Origin: Halomonas ventosae
GTDB lineage: Bacteria > Pseudomonadota > Gammaproteobacteria > Pseudomonadales > Halomonadaceae
Assembly (NCBI RefSeq): GCF_004363555.1
Contig: NZ_SNZJ01000009.1
Location: 62,001-126,000 of the forward strand
Direction of reading: 5' to 3'
DNA: 64,000 bases
Below the pieces are notes generated by a model. It did not search any database, had not been told where the DNA came from, and saw only the letters and a list, made by a program, of their open reading frames with translations. The first letter of the stretch is position 1, and each line of letters begins with the position of its first letter. Positions 25,064-34,370 of this stretch are shown here, one piece after another. The translations under genes and the position numbers were made by a program.

Positions 25064-26266
25064 GTGACGCTCCCCGACACACTCGCCTGGCTGCCCGTGG
25101 CCCCGAGCCTTGCCGCGACCAGCCTGATGCTGCTGGGGGTGATCCTCTCCACCAGCATCCTGGCCGACGTGGTGGCCAGCCGGACCTGCCTGCCGCGTAT
25201 CTCGCTTCTGGTGCTGGTGGGCGTCGGGGTGGCGGTCATCCAGCAGTGGGGCCTGGACCAGCCCGGTGCCCGGCCGCTGGATGGCCTGGCCGAACCGCTG
25301 ATCCAGGTGGCACTGGTGATGGTGGCCTTCCTGCTCGGCGGCGAGCTGACCCTGGATCGGCTGCGCAGCACCGGGCCGCTGATCCTGATCGTCTCCATGT
25401 CGGTGATCCTGGCCGGGGTGCTCTCCGTCGGCCTCGGCCTGCTGGCGCTGGGATTCCCGCTGGCGGTGGCGGTGTCGCTGGCGGCCATCTCCGTGGCCAC
25501 CGACCCGGCGGCGGTCAGCGAGACGATCCATGAGAGTGGTGATAGCCGGCTGCGCGCCCGGCTGCTGCTGGGGATCGTCGCCATCGACGATGGCTGGGGC
25601 GTCCTGGCCTTCGGCCTGGCCATGGCGCTGCTCGGCTGGTGGCTCTCGGGGGATGGCGGCATGGCGCTGCTGCATGCGACCTGGGAACTGGGCGGGGCGA
25701 TACTGCTAGGCACCGCGATCGGGCTGCCGGCCGCCTGGCTGACCGGCCGGCTGCGCCGGGGGGAGCCGACCCAGGTCGAGGCCGTCGCGCTGATCCTGCT
25801 GCTGGCCGGGACCTCGGCCTGGCTGGGGGTCTCGTCGCTGCTGGCGGCCATGCTCGCCGGGACCCTGGTCGCCAACCTCTCCCGCCACCACACCCGCTCG
25901 TTCAACGAGATCGAGCACATCGAGTGGCCCTTCCTGGTGTTCTTCTTCGTGCTCTCGGGCGCCAGCATCGACCTCTACCGCCTGGACGAGGCGCTCGGCC
26001 TGACCCTGGCCTACATCCTGCTGCGCCTGGCGGGGCGCTACCTGGGCGGCAGGCTCGGCGTGCGCCTCGCCCGGCAGCGGCAGACCGAGCTGCCGGCAAA
26101 CCTGGGACTGGCGCTGACCCCCCAGGCCGGGGTGGCGATGGGCATGGCGCTGCTCGCCGCCGAACGCTTTCCCGAGCATGGCCCGGTGCTGCTCTCGGCG
26201 GTGGTGGCCTCGACCGTGGTCTTCGAGATCCTCGGGCCGCTGCTGGTCAGGCGGGTGCTCCGCTGA
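25064..26266 (+). CDS. Cation:proton antiporter (CPA family)
   Basis: A 400-residue inner-membrane protein with about 12 hydrophobic segments. The paired motifs AISVATDPAAVSETI and GIVAIDDGWGVLAFGLAM, which hold the transport aspartates, mark a monovalent cation:proton antiporter. Other family features are VAFLLGGELTLDRL and LTPQAGVAMGMALLAAERFP. I chose the GTG at 25064, with AAGGA upstream, because the open frame before it overlaps the cytochrome b5-like gene. It could help sodium or pH homeostasis in a salt-adapted cell. Confidence 0.87.
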   Translation: MTLPDTLAWLPVAPSLAATSLMLLGVILSTSILADVVASRTCLPRISLLVLVGVGVAVIQQWGLDQPGARPLDGLAEPLIQVALVMVAFLLGGELTLDRLRSTGPLILIVSMSVILAGVLSVGLGLLALGFPLAVAVSLAAISVATDPAAVSETIHESGDSRLRARLLLGIVAIDDGWGVLAFGLAMALLGWWLSGDGGMALLHATWELGGAILLGTAIGLPAAWLTGRLRRGEPTQVEAVALILLLAGTSAWLGVSSLLAAMLAGTLVANLSRHHTRSFNEIEHIEWPFLVFFFVLSGASIDLYRLDEALGLTLAYILLRLAGRYLGGRLGVRLARQRQTELPANLGLALTPQAGVAMGMALLAAERFPEHGPVLLSAVVASTVVFEILGPLLVRRVLR

Positions 26267-26294
26267 CGGGCGCCGGCCGGTTCCCCGCGGCCCG

Positions 26295-27119
26295 TCAGCC
26301 GAGCTGGCCGGCAAGCCACAGCCACAGCGCCATCGCCGCGAAGTGGCCCGGGTACCAGGCGAGCCACAGCCGGCGCGGCATGGCCGTGGGCACCGCCGGG
26401 GCCAGGCGGTGGGCGCCGGCGGCCAGCAGCAGCGCCGTGAGGCAGGTGGCGACGGTGAACGACTTGGCCATGTCGGAGCTGTTCATCAGGCCGGCGACGA
26501 CCAGCACCGGCAGCGCCATGGCGGCGGCCTTCAGGCGGTCGGCGAGCGTGTCGCCGGCCAGGTGCAGGTGTTGCATGGCGAGCATGTAGAGGGGGATCAT
26601 CAGCAGGCCATGGTGGCTGTACTCGACCCAGAGGCCGGCGACGCCCCACACGCCCAGCGCGATGGCGGCCTCGGCGACCAGCCTCGGCTGGCCGAGGGTG
26701 CCGGCGGCGAGACGAGCCGGCAGGGCGCGCAGCCAGACGCCCCCCGTCAGGCCCAGCGAGAGGGTGAAGCAGATATTGAGGATCAGGGCGTCGGAGGCGC
26801 GCGGCATCAGCATGTAGGGCAGCTGGGCGACCAGGCCGATCACCAGGATGCGCCGGGCATAGCGCAGCGGGTTGCGGGTGTTGAAGAGCCCGTGCCAGGC
26901 GACCATGGCGGCGAACAGCGGAAAGGCGATGCGGCCGATGGAGGAGCCTGCCCAGCCCAGGTCCCAGGCGTCCGGCGCGATATAGCGGGACAGGTGGTCG
27001 ACGGTCATGGTGACGAGTGCCAGCCATTGTCCCCAGCCGGTCCAGGTGGACGAGGGGCGGGCGCTGCTCGGCGTGGCGGGGGCCATGGCATCGGCAGTGG
27101 CATTTCCCTGTGGTGTCAT
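26295..27119 (-). CDS. TraX-family membrane protein
   Basis: A 274-residue polytopic protein of the TraX family, named after the F-plasmid pilin acetylase. It opens with WLALVTMTVDHLSRYI and GRIAFPLFAAMVAW, the family hallmark, with about eight membrane segments. No conjugation genes are nearby, so a chromosomal envelope acyltransferase role is more likely than pilin acetylation. The ATG at 27119 has GGGAGG upstream. It is divergent from the LysR gene at 27221. Confidence 0.8.
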   Translation of the reverse strand: MTPQGNATADAMAPATPSSARPSSTWTGWGQWLALVTMTVDHLSRYIAPDAWDLGWAGSSIGRIAFPLFAAMVAWHGLFNTRNPLRYARRILVIGLVAQLPYMLMPRASDALILNICFTLSLGLTGGVWLRALPARLAAGTLGQPRLVAEAAIALGVWGVAGLWVEYSHHGLLMIPLYMLAMQHLHLAGDTLADRLKAAAMALPVLVVAGLMNSSDMAKSFTVATCLTALLLAAGAHRLAPAVPTAMPRRLWLAWYPGHFAAMALWLWLAGQLG

Positions 27120-27220
27120 CGGAACCTCCCTGGCGTGACGATGCGGACCGATTGACCGGGGCCGCCGGCAGGAGTTCCCGGTCGCCATTCGGCGACAACC
27201 AGGTGCCGGGAGAGCACGGG

Positions 27221-28180
27221 ATGCGAAACGGATTCGGATTCGATCTGCGCAGCATGGAGATCTTCGTCGAGGCCCTGGAGCAGGGCAGCCAGAGTGCCGC
27301 CGCCCGGCGCCTCGGGTTGACGCAGTCCTCGGTGTCGCAGTGCCTGGCCAACCTGGAGCATGCCCTGGGGGTGGCCCTGTTCAAGCGCCATAGCCGGCCG
27401 CTGGAGCCCACCAGCGCCGGGCGGCTGTTCCACGACCGGGCCCGGCGCATGCTCGAGGAGGCCCGGGCCACCCGGCGCGAGCTGCTCTCGGGGACGGCGG
27501 GACAGCTGCACCAGGTGCGCATGGCACTGGTGGACTCGCTGGCCACCGCGGTCGGCCAGCCGCTGATCGAGGTGATCCGCCGCCACACCGGGGACTACAC
27601 CCTCACCACCGGGCTCTCGCACATGCACGGCCATGCGCTGCTCACCCGGCATGTGGACATCATCATCTCCGACGACCGGCTGGAGAACTACGACGGCCTG
27701 GAGCGCCACGCCGTGCTCGGCGAGCCCTTCGTGCTGGTGGTGCCCGCGGAGGTGCCCGGCCCCCTGGACAACCTGCGCTGGCTGGCCCGCCAGCTCGACT
27801 TCATGCGCTACACCCCCCAGTCGCTGATCGGCCAGGCGATCGAGCGCCACCTGCGCCTCAACCAGCTGGAGCTGCCGGCACGGCTGCACCTGGACAACAC
27901 CTTCGCCTTGCTCAGCCTGGTCAGTGCCGGGGCCGGCTGGACCATCACCACCCCGCTTTGCCTCTACCAGGCGGGCCTGACCGGATTGCGGGTGAGGGTC
28001 GCGCCGCTGCCCACCGCTCCCTTCGCCCGCCAGCTGACCCTGGTCGCACGTCGCGACGAGCTCGGCGCCCTGCCGGCCCTGCTGGCCAGCGATAGCCGTC
28101 GACTCCTCGAGCGCCACTTCCTGGCCGAGATCACCCGCGAGCTGCCCTGGCTGGCCGAGGGGATCCGCTTCGACGGCTGA
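27221..28180 (+). CDS. LysR-family transcriptional regulator
   Basis: A 319-residue LysR-type protein. The N-terminal winged helix (MEIFVEALEQGSQSAAARRLGLTQSSVSQCLANLE) is followed by a periplasmic-binding-like effector domain. The TRAP operon starts 170 bp downstream on the same strand, with an ATCG-N7-CGAT box between them, so this regulator is a good candidate for its control. It also diverges from the TraX-like gene. The ATG at 27221 gives the standard family N terminus. Confidence 0.88.
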   Translation: MRNGFGFDLRSMEIFVEALEQGSQSAAARRLGLTQSSVSQCLANLEHALGVALFKRHSRPLEPTSAGRLFHDRARRMLEEARATRRELLSGTAGQLHQVRMALVDSLATAVGQPLIEVIRRHTGDYTLTTGLSHMHGHALLTRHVDIIISDDRLENYDGLERHAVLGEPFVLVVPAEVPGPLDNLRWLARQLDFMRYTPQSLIGQAIERHLRLNQLELPARLHLDNTFALLSLVSAGAGWTITTPLCLYQAGLTGLRVRVAPLPTAPFARQLTLVARRDELGALPALLASDSRRLLERHFLAEITRELPWLAEGIRFDG

Positions 28181-28239
28181 GTCGCCGCGGCGCTGCCTCC
28201 TGACGGCGCAGGGCGCTCGGTGCGGCCCCTCCGGCATGC

Positions 28240-28260
28240 ACTATCGGTTCTGTCGATAGT
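28240..28260. promoter_or_regulatory. LysR-type operator candidate upstream of dctQMP
   Basis: ACTATCG-N7-CGATAGT is a perfect inverted repeat and contains the T-N11-A LysR box (44-56 within 282xx). It lies 90 bp before dctQ and 60 bp after the LysR stop. Confidence 0.6.
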
Positions 28261-28350
28261 ACAGCCGTTGTCGAAGCCGATGCTGCTTGCGGTTCCTCCC
28301 GGGCCTGCCAAGACTCCAGGCATCGTCGGCCCAGGAACAATGACAACACC

Positions 28351-28863
28351 ATGCCGAGAGCCATCGTCTGCTACGTGCGCTGGGTGGATGCCTTCAACCG
28401 TCGGGTGGGGCGCCTGGTCATGCTGCTGATCTTCGTGATGATCGGCCTGCTGCTCTATGCCTCCATCTCGCGCAGCCTGTTCAACAGCCCACTGGTGTGG
28501 GGCGTCGAGGTCTCCCAGTTCCTGATGGCCAGCTACTACCTGCTGGGTGGCGCCTACTCCATGCAGCTCGATGCCCACGTGCGCATGGACCTCTTCTACA
28601 CGCGCTGGTCGGACCGCACCCGGGCCCTGGTCGATGTCCTGACCATGCTGCTGCTGTTCGTCTTCCTCGGGGCCCTGCTGGCCGGCGGCATCTCCAGCAC
28701 CGGCTATGCGCTGCGCTACGGCGAGACCAGCTACACCACCTGGGCGCCGCCGCTGGCGCCGATCAAGATCATCATGACCCTCGGCATCCTGCTGATGCTG
28801 CTGCAGTGCCTCTCGACCTTCTTCAAGGACATCGCGCGGATCCGCGGGGAGGTCATCGAATGA
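28351..28863 (+). CDS. dctQ: TRAP transporter small permease subunit DctQ
   Basis: A 170-residue protein with four hydrophobic segments. It contains SLFNSPLVWGVEVSQFLMASYYLLGGAYSMQLDAHVRMDLFY, the DctQ pattern of a Trp-rich turn and an HVRMD motif. It pairs with the large permease, whose ATG overlaps the dctQ stop by 4 bp. First gene of the 28351-36372 gene set, probably controlled by the LysR upstream. Confidence 0.92.
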   Translation: MPRAIVCYVRWVDAFNRRVGRLVMLLIFVMIGLLLYASISRSLFNSPLVWGVEVSQFLMASYYLLGGAYSMQLDAHVRMDLFYTRWSDRTRALVDVLTMLLLFVFLGALLAGGISSTGYALRYGETSYTTWAPPLAPIKIIMTLGILLMLLQCLSTFFKDIARIRGEVIE

Positions 28864-30182
28864 CCTACCAGGCCATCGCCGCGCTGATGTTCTCGACCAT
28901 GATGCTGCTGCTGCTCACCGGGCAGCGGGTGTTCGGCGTCATCGGCTTCGTCGGGGCCGCCTCGGCACTGCTGCTGTGGGGCGACGGCGGCGTGGAGATG
29001 CCCTTCACGGCGGCGATCCAGCTGATGAACTGGTACCCGCTGCTGACCCTGCCGCTGTTCATCTTCATGGGCTACATGCTCTCGGAATCGGGCATCGCCG
29101 GCGAGCTCTACGAGATGTTCCATGTCTGGATGGGCTCGCTGAAGGGGGGCCTGGCGGTGGGCACCATCGGCCTGATGGTGGTGATCTCGGCGATGAACGG
29201 CCTGAGCGTGGCGGGGATGGCCATCGGCGCCACCATTGCCCTGCCGGAGCTTTTGCGCCGCGGCTACGACAAGACCATGGTCACCGGGGTGATCCAGGCG
29301 GGCAGCTCCCTGGGCATCCTGGTGCCGCCCAGCGTGGTGCTGGTGCTCTACGGCATGATCGCCCGCCAGCCGGTCAGCCAGCTGTGGCTGGCGGGGGCCA
29401 TCCCCGGGCTGATCCTGGCCGGGCTCTTCGTGCTCTACATCGTCGTGCGCTGTCACTTCCAGCCCCACCTGGGTCCGGCGCTGCCCGCCGAGGAACGCAA
29501 CCTGTCACTGGCCGAGAAGCTGCGCCTGCTGCGCGCCGGCATCCTGCCGCTGCTGATCTTCTTCTTCATGACCGGCCTGTTCCTGATGGGCGTGACCAGC
29601 CTGGTGGAGAGCTCGGCCGTCGGCGCCCTGGCGGCGACCCTGGCGGCGCTGGCCAAGCGACGGCTCAACGGCAAGGTGATGGAGGCGACGCTGCACAAGA
29701 CGCTGGGCATCAGCTGCATGTTCATGTGGATCATCCTCGCCGCGCTCTGCTTCGGGGCGGTGTTCGACGGGTTGGGGGCCGTGCGCGCCATCGAGGGGCT
29801 CTTCCTGGACCGCATCGGCATGAGTCCCTGGCAGATACTGGTGATGATGCAGCTCTCCTACCTCCTGCTCGGCATGTTCCTCGACGATACCGCCATGCTG
29901 GTGATCGTCGCACCGCTCTACGTGCCGCTGGTGATCAGCCTGGGCTTCGACCCGATCTGGTACGGGGTGCTCTACACCATCACCGTGCAGATCGCCTACA
30001 TGACCCCGCCCTTCGGCTACAACCTCTTCCTGATGCGGGCCATGGCGCCGCCGGAGATCTCGCTGGGGGACATCTACCGCAGCGTCTGGCCCTTCGTGGG
30101 CATCATGCTGGTGGGGCTGGCGCTGATCACCGCCTTCCCGCAGCTGGCGCTGTGGCTGCCGCAGCTCTATCGCGGCTATTGA
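28860..30182 (+). CDS. dctM: TRAP transporter large permease subunit DctM
   Basis: A 440-residue inner-membrane protein with about 12 segments. It contains LLTLPLFIFMGYMLSESGIAGELY, the SSLGILVPPSVVLVLYG motif and FLDDTAMLVIVAPL, all DctM features. With DctQ it couples sodium entry to uptake of the ligand brought by DctP. The start overlaps dctQ (ATGA), and dctP follows after 84 bp. Confidence 0.94.
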   Translation: MTYQAIAALMFSTMMLLLLTGQRVFGVIGFVGAASALLLWGDGGVEMPFTAAIQLMNWYPLLTLPLFIFMGYMLSESGIAGELYEMFHVWMGSLKGGLAVGTIGLMVVISAMNGLSVAGMAIGATIALPELLRRGYDKTMVTGVIQAGSSLGILVPPSVVLVLYGMIARQPVSQLWLAGAIPGLILAGLFVLYIVVRCHFQPHLGPALPAEERNLSLAEKLRLLRAGILPLLIFFFMTGLFLMGVTSLVESSAVGALAATLAALAKRRLNGKVMEATLHKTLGISCMFMWIILAALCFGAVFDGLGAVRAIEGLFLDRIGMSPWQILVMMQLSYLLLGMFLDDTAMLVIVAPLYVPLVISLGFDPIWYGVLYTITVQIAYMTPPFGYNLFLMRAMAPPEISLGDIYRSVWPFVGIMLVGLALITAFPQLALWLPQLYRGY

Positions 30183-30266
30183 GCCGGGCGAGCGCGCCCA
30201 AGGAGGTGCCGACACGCGACTGCAACGACCTTGCCGAACAACAACCACCATCGCAGGAGAAGAACC

Positions 30267-31322
30267 ATGACCAACCGTCGCGATTTCCTCAAGAAGGCCG
30301 GGGTGGCCACCGCCGCCACGGTCGGGGCGGCCACCGTCGGTGCCCCCTACGTGAAGGCGCAATCCAGCCCCATCCGCTGGCGCCTGCAGACCTATGCCGG
30401 CCCGGCCCTGGCCGAGCACGTCATCAAGCCCTCCATCGATGCCTTCAACCGGGCCGCCAACGGCGAGATGGAGATCGAGCTCTACTACGCCGACCAGCTG
30501 GTGCCCACCGGCGAGCTGTTCCGCGCCATGCAGCGCGGCACCATCGATGCGGTGCAGAGCGACGACGACTCCATCAACGCCCCGGTGGATGTCTCGGTGT
30601 TCGGCGGCTACTTCCCCTTCGCCTCGCGCTACAGCCTCGACGTGCCGGCGCTGTTCCACCACTACGGCCTCAAGGAGATCTGGGAGGAGGCCTACGGCGA
30701 GGTGGAGGGCGTGACCTGGCTGGGGTCCGGCTCCTGGGATCCCTGCAACTTCGTCACCCGGGAGCCGATCCGCAGCATCAAGGACCTCGAGGGCAAGCGG
30801 GTCTTCACCTTCCCCACGGCGGGGCGCTTCCTGAGCCGCTTCGGCGTGGTGCCGGTGACCCTGCCCTGGGAGGACATCGAGGTCGCCATGCAGACCCGCG
30901 AGCTCGACGGCATCGCCTGGGCCGGCATCACCGAGGCCTACACCGTGGGCTGGGCCGATGTCAGCAGCTACTACCTGACCAACAACATCTCCGGCGCCTG
31001 GTCCGGCTCCTACTTCGCCAACACCGAGCGCTGGGAGGAGCTGCCCGAGCACTTGAAGACGCTGTTCCGCCTCTGCATGGACAGCTCCCACTACTACCGC
31101 CAGCACTGGTACTGGTGGGGCGAGGCGCACTACCGCACCACCGGCGGCAAGCTGGAGCTGACCTCGATCCCCGAGGCGGAGTGGCAGACCATCGAGGACG
31201 AGGCGCTGTCGTTCTGGGACGAGATCGCCCAGGAGAGCGAGCGCAGCGCCCGAGTGGTGCAGATCCTCAAGGACTATCGCCAGACCATGCAGGAGGCCGG
31301 TCCTCCTTACCGCTACTCCTGA
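30267..31322 (+). CDS. dctP: TRAP transporter solute-binding protein DctP, Tat-exported
   Basis: A 351-residue periplasmic binding protein. The N terminus has a twin-arginine signal (NRRDFLKKAG, ending at VKAQS). The fold motifs IRWRLQTYAGP, MQRGTIDAVQ, RVFTFPTAGRFL and LDGIAWAGITE are those of the DctP family. Many Trp and Tyr in the C-terminal half suggest a ligand with a positive or hydrophobic group, fitting an amine (inference). AGGAG precedes the ATG, after a CAA-rich leader. Export already folded is implied by the Tat signal. Confidence 0.92.
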   Translation: MTNRRDFLKKAGVATAATVGAATVGAPYVKAQSSPIRWRLQTYAGPALAEHVIKPSIDAFNRAANGEMEIELYYADQLVPTGELFRAMQRGTIDAVQSDDDSINAPVDVSVFGGYFPFASRYSLDVPALFHHYGLKEIWEEAYGEVEGVTWLGSGSWDPCNFVTREPIRSIKDLEGKRVFTFPTAGRFLSRFGVVPVTLPWEDIEVAMQTRELDGIAWAGITEAYTVGWADVSSYYLTNNISGAWSGSYFANTERWEELPEHLKTLFRLCMDSSHYYRQHWYWWGEAHYRTTGGKLELTSIPEAEWQTIEDEALSFWDEIAQESERSARVVQILKDYRQTMQEAGPPYRYS

Positions 31323-31415
31323 GCAACGGACGGGGTGGTGCGGCGCCCGTCGCCCGCCCCGCAGGCTCGCCGTCGGTCGACGGTGGGACAGGACCCGGCA
31401 GGATGAGGAGGCGCC

Positions 31416-32795
31416 ATGAGCCGATTGCAGCCAAGAGCGGTAGCCAGTGCCGAGGACGCGCGCCGCATCGTCGAGGCCCGTGGCCTCAGCCACGTCAAGG
31501 TGGGGATGTTCGACATCGACGGCGTGATGCTCGGCAAGTACATGGGGCGCGAGAAGTTCTTCGCTTCCCTGGAGAAGGGATTCGCCTTCTGCGATGTGGT
31601 GCTGGGCTGGGACAGCAAGGACGAGCTCTACGACAACGTGCGCTTCACCGGCTGGCACACCGGCTACCCGGATGCGCCACTGCGGATCGTGCCGGAGAGC
31701 TGTCGCGAGGTGCCCGCCGAGGGCGACATGCTGCTCTTCCTCGCCGAGTTCGAGGGCCCCGCCGAGGCGATCTGCCCTCGCGGCCTGCTCAGGCGGGTGC
31801 TGGCGCGGGCCGAGGCGATGGGCTTCACCGCCCGTGCCGCCCTGGAGTACGAGTTCTTCCTCTTCCAGGAGACGCCGGAATCGGTCCGCGAGAAGGGTTT
31901 CCGGAACCTGAGGCCGTTCACCCCCGACATGATGGGCTACTCCATGCTCAGGAGCTCGGTGCACGGCGAGCTCTACCACGAGCTGCTGGCCATGGCCGAG
32001 GCCATGGACTTTCCCATCGAGGGGCTGCACACCGAGACCGGCCCCGGGGTGCTCGAGGCGGCGATCGGGGTGGACGAGGCGATCGCCGCCGCCGACAAGG
32101 GGGCGTTGTTCAAGACCTTCACCAAGGTGTGGGCCCAGCGTCGAGGCCTGATGGCCACCTTCATGGCCAAGTGGTCACCGGACTATCCTGGCCAGAGTGG
32201 CCATATCCACCTGTCGCTGCGCCACGCCGACAGTGGCGCCTCGGCCTTCTTCGATGCGGCGGCGCCGGACCGGATGAGCGACCTGCAGCGCCACTTCGTG
32301 GCCGGCCAGCAGGCCCTGATGCCGGAGCTGCTGGCGATGTTTGCCCCCACCATCAACAGCTACACCCGGCTGATCCCCGGCTTCTGGGCGCCCACCGATG
32401 CCACCTGGGGCGTCGAGAACCGTACCACCGCGCTGCGGGTGATTCCCGGCAGCGAGGCCTCCCAGCGGGTCGAGTACCGCCTGGGCAGCGCCGATGCCAA
32501 TCCCTACCTGGCGATGGCCGCGGCCATCGCCTCGGGACTCTGGGGGATCGAGCAGCGCCTCGAGCCCGACCCGCCGGTCGAGGGCAACGCCTATGATCGC
32601 GAGCATCCGCCGCACCAGGCGCTGCCCCGTACCCTGTGGGAGGCCGCCCAGCGCCTGCGGGGCTCGGCGGCGGCCCGCGACCTCTTCGGCGACGACTTCG
32701 TCGAGCACTTCGCGGCGACCCGCGAGTGGGAGGAGCGCCAGTTCCGGCGCCATATCACGGACTGGGAGTTGGATCGCTATTTCGAGATCATCTGA
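31416..32795 (+). CDS. Glutamine synthetase-like gamma-glutamylamine ligase
   Basis: A 459-residue member of the GlnA family. It contains LEYEFFLFQET, GLHTETGPGVLEAAIG with acidic metal ligands, GHIHLSL, and NRTTALRVIPGSEASQRVEYRLGSADANPY near the C terminus. It is shorter than GlnA1 and lacks its adenylylation-tyrosine region, as in PuuA, IpuC and GlnA4-type enzymes that ligate glutamate to amines. Placed between a TRAP transporter and aldehyde dehydrogenase, alcohol dehydrogenase and amidotransferase genes, it probably activates an imported amine as a gamma-glutamyl amide. The exact amine is unknown. Confidence 0.85.
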   Translation: MSRLQPRAVASAEDARRIVEARGLSHVKVGMFDIDGVMLGKYMGREKFFASLEKGFAFCDVVLGWDSKDELYDNVRFTGWHTGYPDAPLRIVPESCREVPAEGDMLLFLAEFEGPAEAICPRGLLRRVLARAEAMGFTARAALEYEFFLFQETPESVREKGFRNLRPFTPDMMGYSMLRSSVHGELYHELLAMAEAMDFPIEGLHTETGPGVLEAAIGVDEAIAAADKGALFKTFTKVWAQRRGLMATFMAKWSPDYPGQSGHIHLSLRHADSGASAFFDAAAPDRMSDLQRHFVAGQQALMPELLAMFAPTINSYTRLIPGFWAPTDATWGVENRTTALRVIPGSEASQRVEYRLGSADANPYLAMAAAIASGLWGIEQRLEPDPPVEGNAYDREHPPHQALPRTLWEAAQRLRGSAAARDLFGDDFVEHFAATREWEERQFRRHITDWELDRYFEII

Positions 32796-32802
32796 GGAAA
32801 CG

Positions 32803-32952
32803 ATGAATACGCTATTGCGCTCCGCATCTCGCACGCGGGCGGTGCTCGGATTCCTCACCTACTGGAGTAGGCTCCGGATCCTGCGCTCCGGCCACGCACG
32901 ACCTGCGTTCGCTCATGACGCGTCTTCAAGGTTTCCTACGCGGCAACATTGA
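32803..32952 (+). other. Possible 49-codon ORF over a structured intergenic element
   Basis: An ATG at 32803 with GAGGAAACG in front opens a 49-codon frame rich in Arg and Ser, beginning 7 bp after the ligase stop and ending 18 bp before the dehydrogenase start. The same DNA has a CCTACT-GG-AGTAGG inverted repeat (32859-32872) and GCTCCG words repeated around it. I recall similar sequence between genes in other gammaproteobacteria, so it may be a dispersed extragenic or RNA element rather than a protein gene. Confidence 0.35.
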
Positions 32953-32970
32953 GTGGGAGTGCCCAAAATC

Positions 32971-34356
32971 ATGGCCATACAACGCACGATTTCGCCGGTG
33001 GACGGGTCGGTCTACGTGGAGCGGGAACAGGCCTCTGCGGCGGCCATCGAGGCGGCCCTCGACAAGGCGGTGGCGGCACAGCGTGACTGGCGCGAGGTGC
33101 CGCTGGAGGAGCGCGCGCGTCTCTGCTCGCGCATGGTGGATGCCTTCGTGGCTCGCCGCGACGCCCTGGCGGAGGAGCTGACCTGGCAGATGGGGCGGCC
33201 CATCGCCGCGGCCGCCGGCGAGGTGGGCGGCTTCGAGGAGCGGGCGCGGACCATGATCGCCCTGGCCGAGGAGGCGCTGGCGCCGATCCAGCTGGCAGAA
33301 AAGCCCGGCTTCACGCGCTACATCACCCGCGAGCCGCTGGGGGTATCGCTGGTGGTGGCACCCTGGAACTACCCCTACATGACCGCGGTGAACGCCCTGG
33401 TGCCGGCGATCATGGCCGGCAACAGCGTGCTCCTCAAGCACTCCGCCCAGACGCCGCTGTGCGCCGAGCGCCTCCAGCAGGCCTGCGACGAGGCCGGGCT
33501 GCCGGCTGGCGTTTTCCAGCACCTGCACCTCTCCCATGCCGACACCGAGGCGCTGATCCGTGACCCGCGGCTCGACCACGTCGCCTTCACCGGCTCGGTG
33601 GCGGGCGGGGCCATGGTCGAGCGCAACGCTGTCGGGCGCTTCATCGCCACCGGCCTGGAGCTGGGCGGCAAGGATCCGGCCTACGTGCGCGCCGATGCCG
33701 ATCTCGACGCCGCGGTGGAGGGGGTGATGGACGGGGCCTTCTTCAACTCGGGGCAGAGCTGCTGCGGGATCGAGCGCCTCTACGTGGACGCCTCGATCCA
33801 CGACGCCTTCGTCGAGCGCGCGGTGGCCTGGGTGCGACAGCTCCGGCTCGGCAACCCCACCGACCCGGCGACGACCCTCGGCCCGCTGGTCAGGCCGGCG
33901 GCGGCGGACTTCGTGCGCGGCCAGGTGGAGGAGGCGGTGGCGGCCGGCGCCACGGCCTGGATCGACCCCGGCGACTACCCGCTCTCGGTGCCGGGCAGCG
34001 CCTACCTGGCGCCCCAGCTGCTGACCGGGGTCGACCACACCATGCGCGTGATGACCGAGGAGAGCTTTGGCCCGGTGGTGGGCGTCATGCCGGTGGCCGA
34101 CGACGAGGCCGCCATCGCGCTGATGAACGACAGTGCCTTCGGCCTCACCGCGGCGGTGTTCACCCGCGACCTCGTCGCCGGCGAGGCCATCGCCCGGCGG
34201 CTGGAGGCCGGCACGGTCTTCACCAACCGCTGCGACTACCTGGACCCGGAACTGGCCTGGACGGGGGTCAAGTGTTCCGGTCGCGGCTGCTCGCTGTCGC
34301 GGCTGGGCTACGAGACCCTGACCCGGCCCAAGTCCTTCCATCTCAAGCATGCCTGA
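32971..34356 (+). CDS. Aldehyde dehydrogenase
   Basis: A 461-residue NAD(P)-dependent ALDH. The cofactor-binding segment WNYPYMTAVNAL, general-base Glu230 in LELGGKDP, and catalytic Cys264 in NSGQSCC are present, as is a C-terminal ESFGPVVGVMPV. In this cluster it probably oxidises a gamma-glutamyl aldehyde formed by the alcohol dehydrogenase or derived from the amine. I use the ATG at 32971 (GGGAG upstream); a GTG at 32953 would add six residues. Confidence 0.92.
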   Translation: MAIQRTISPVDGSVYVEREQASAAAIEAALDKAVAAQRDWREVPLEERARLCSRMVDAFVARRDALAEELTWQMGRPIAAAAGEVGGFEERARTMIALAEEALAPIQLAEKPGFTRYITREPLGVSLVVAPWNYPYMTAVNALVPAIMAGNSVLLKHSAQTPLCAERLQQACDEAGLPAGVFQHLHLSHADTEALIRDPRLDHVAFTGSVAGGAMVERNAVGRFIATGLELGGKDPAYVRADADLDAAVEGVMDGAFFNSGQSCCGIERLYVDASIHDAFVERAVAWVRQLRLGNPTDPATTLGPLVRPAAADFVRGQVEEAVAAGATAWIDPGDYPLSVPGSAYLAPQLLTGVDHTMRVMTEESFGPVVGVMPVADDEAAIALMNDSAFGLTAAVFTRDLVAGEAIARRLEAGTVFTNRCDYLDPELAWTGVKCSGRGCSLSRLGYETLTRPKSFHLKHA

Positions 34357-34370
34357 CGGCGGAGGTCCCC

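Noticed and set aside
28976..32596. Plus-strand frame of over 1200 codons across dctM, dctP and the ligase
   Set aside because: Arg/Gly/Pro-rich out-of-frame shadow spanning several real genes that have motifs and ribosome sites.
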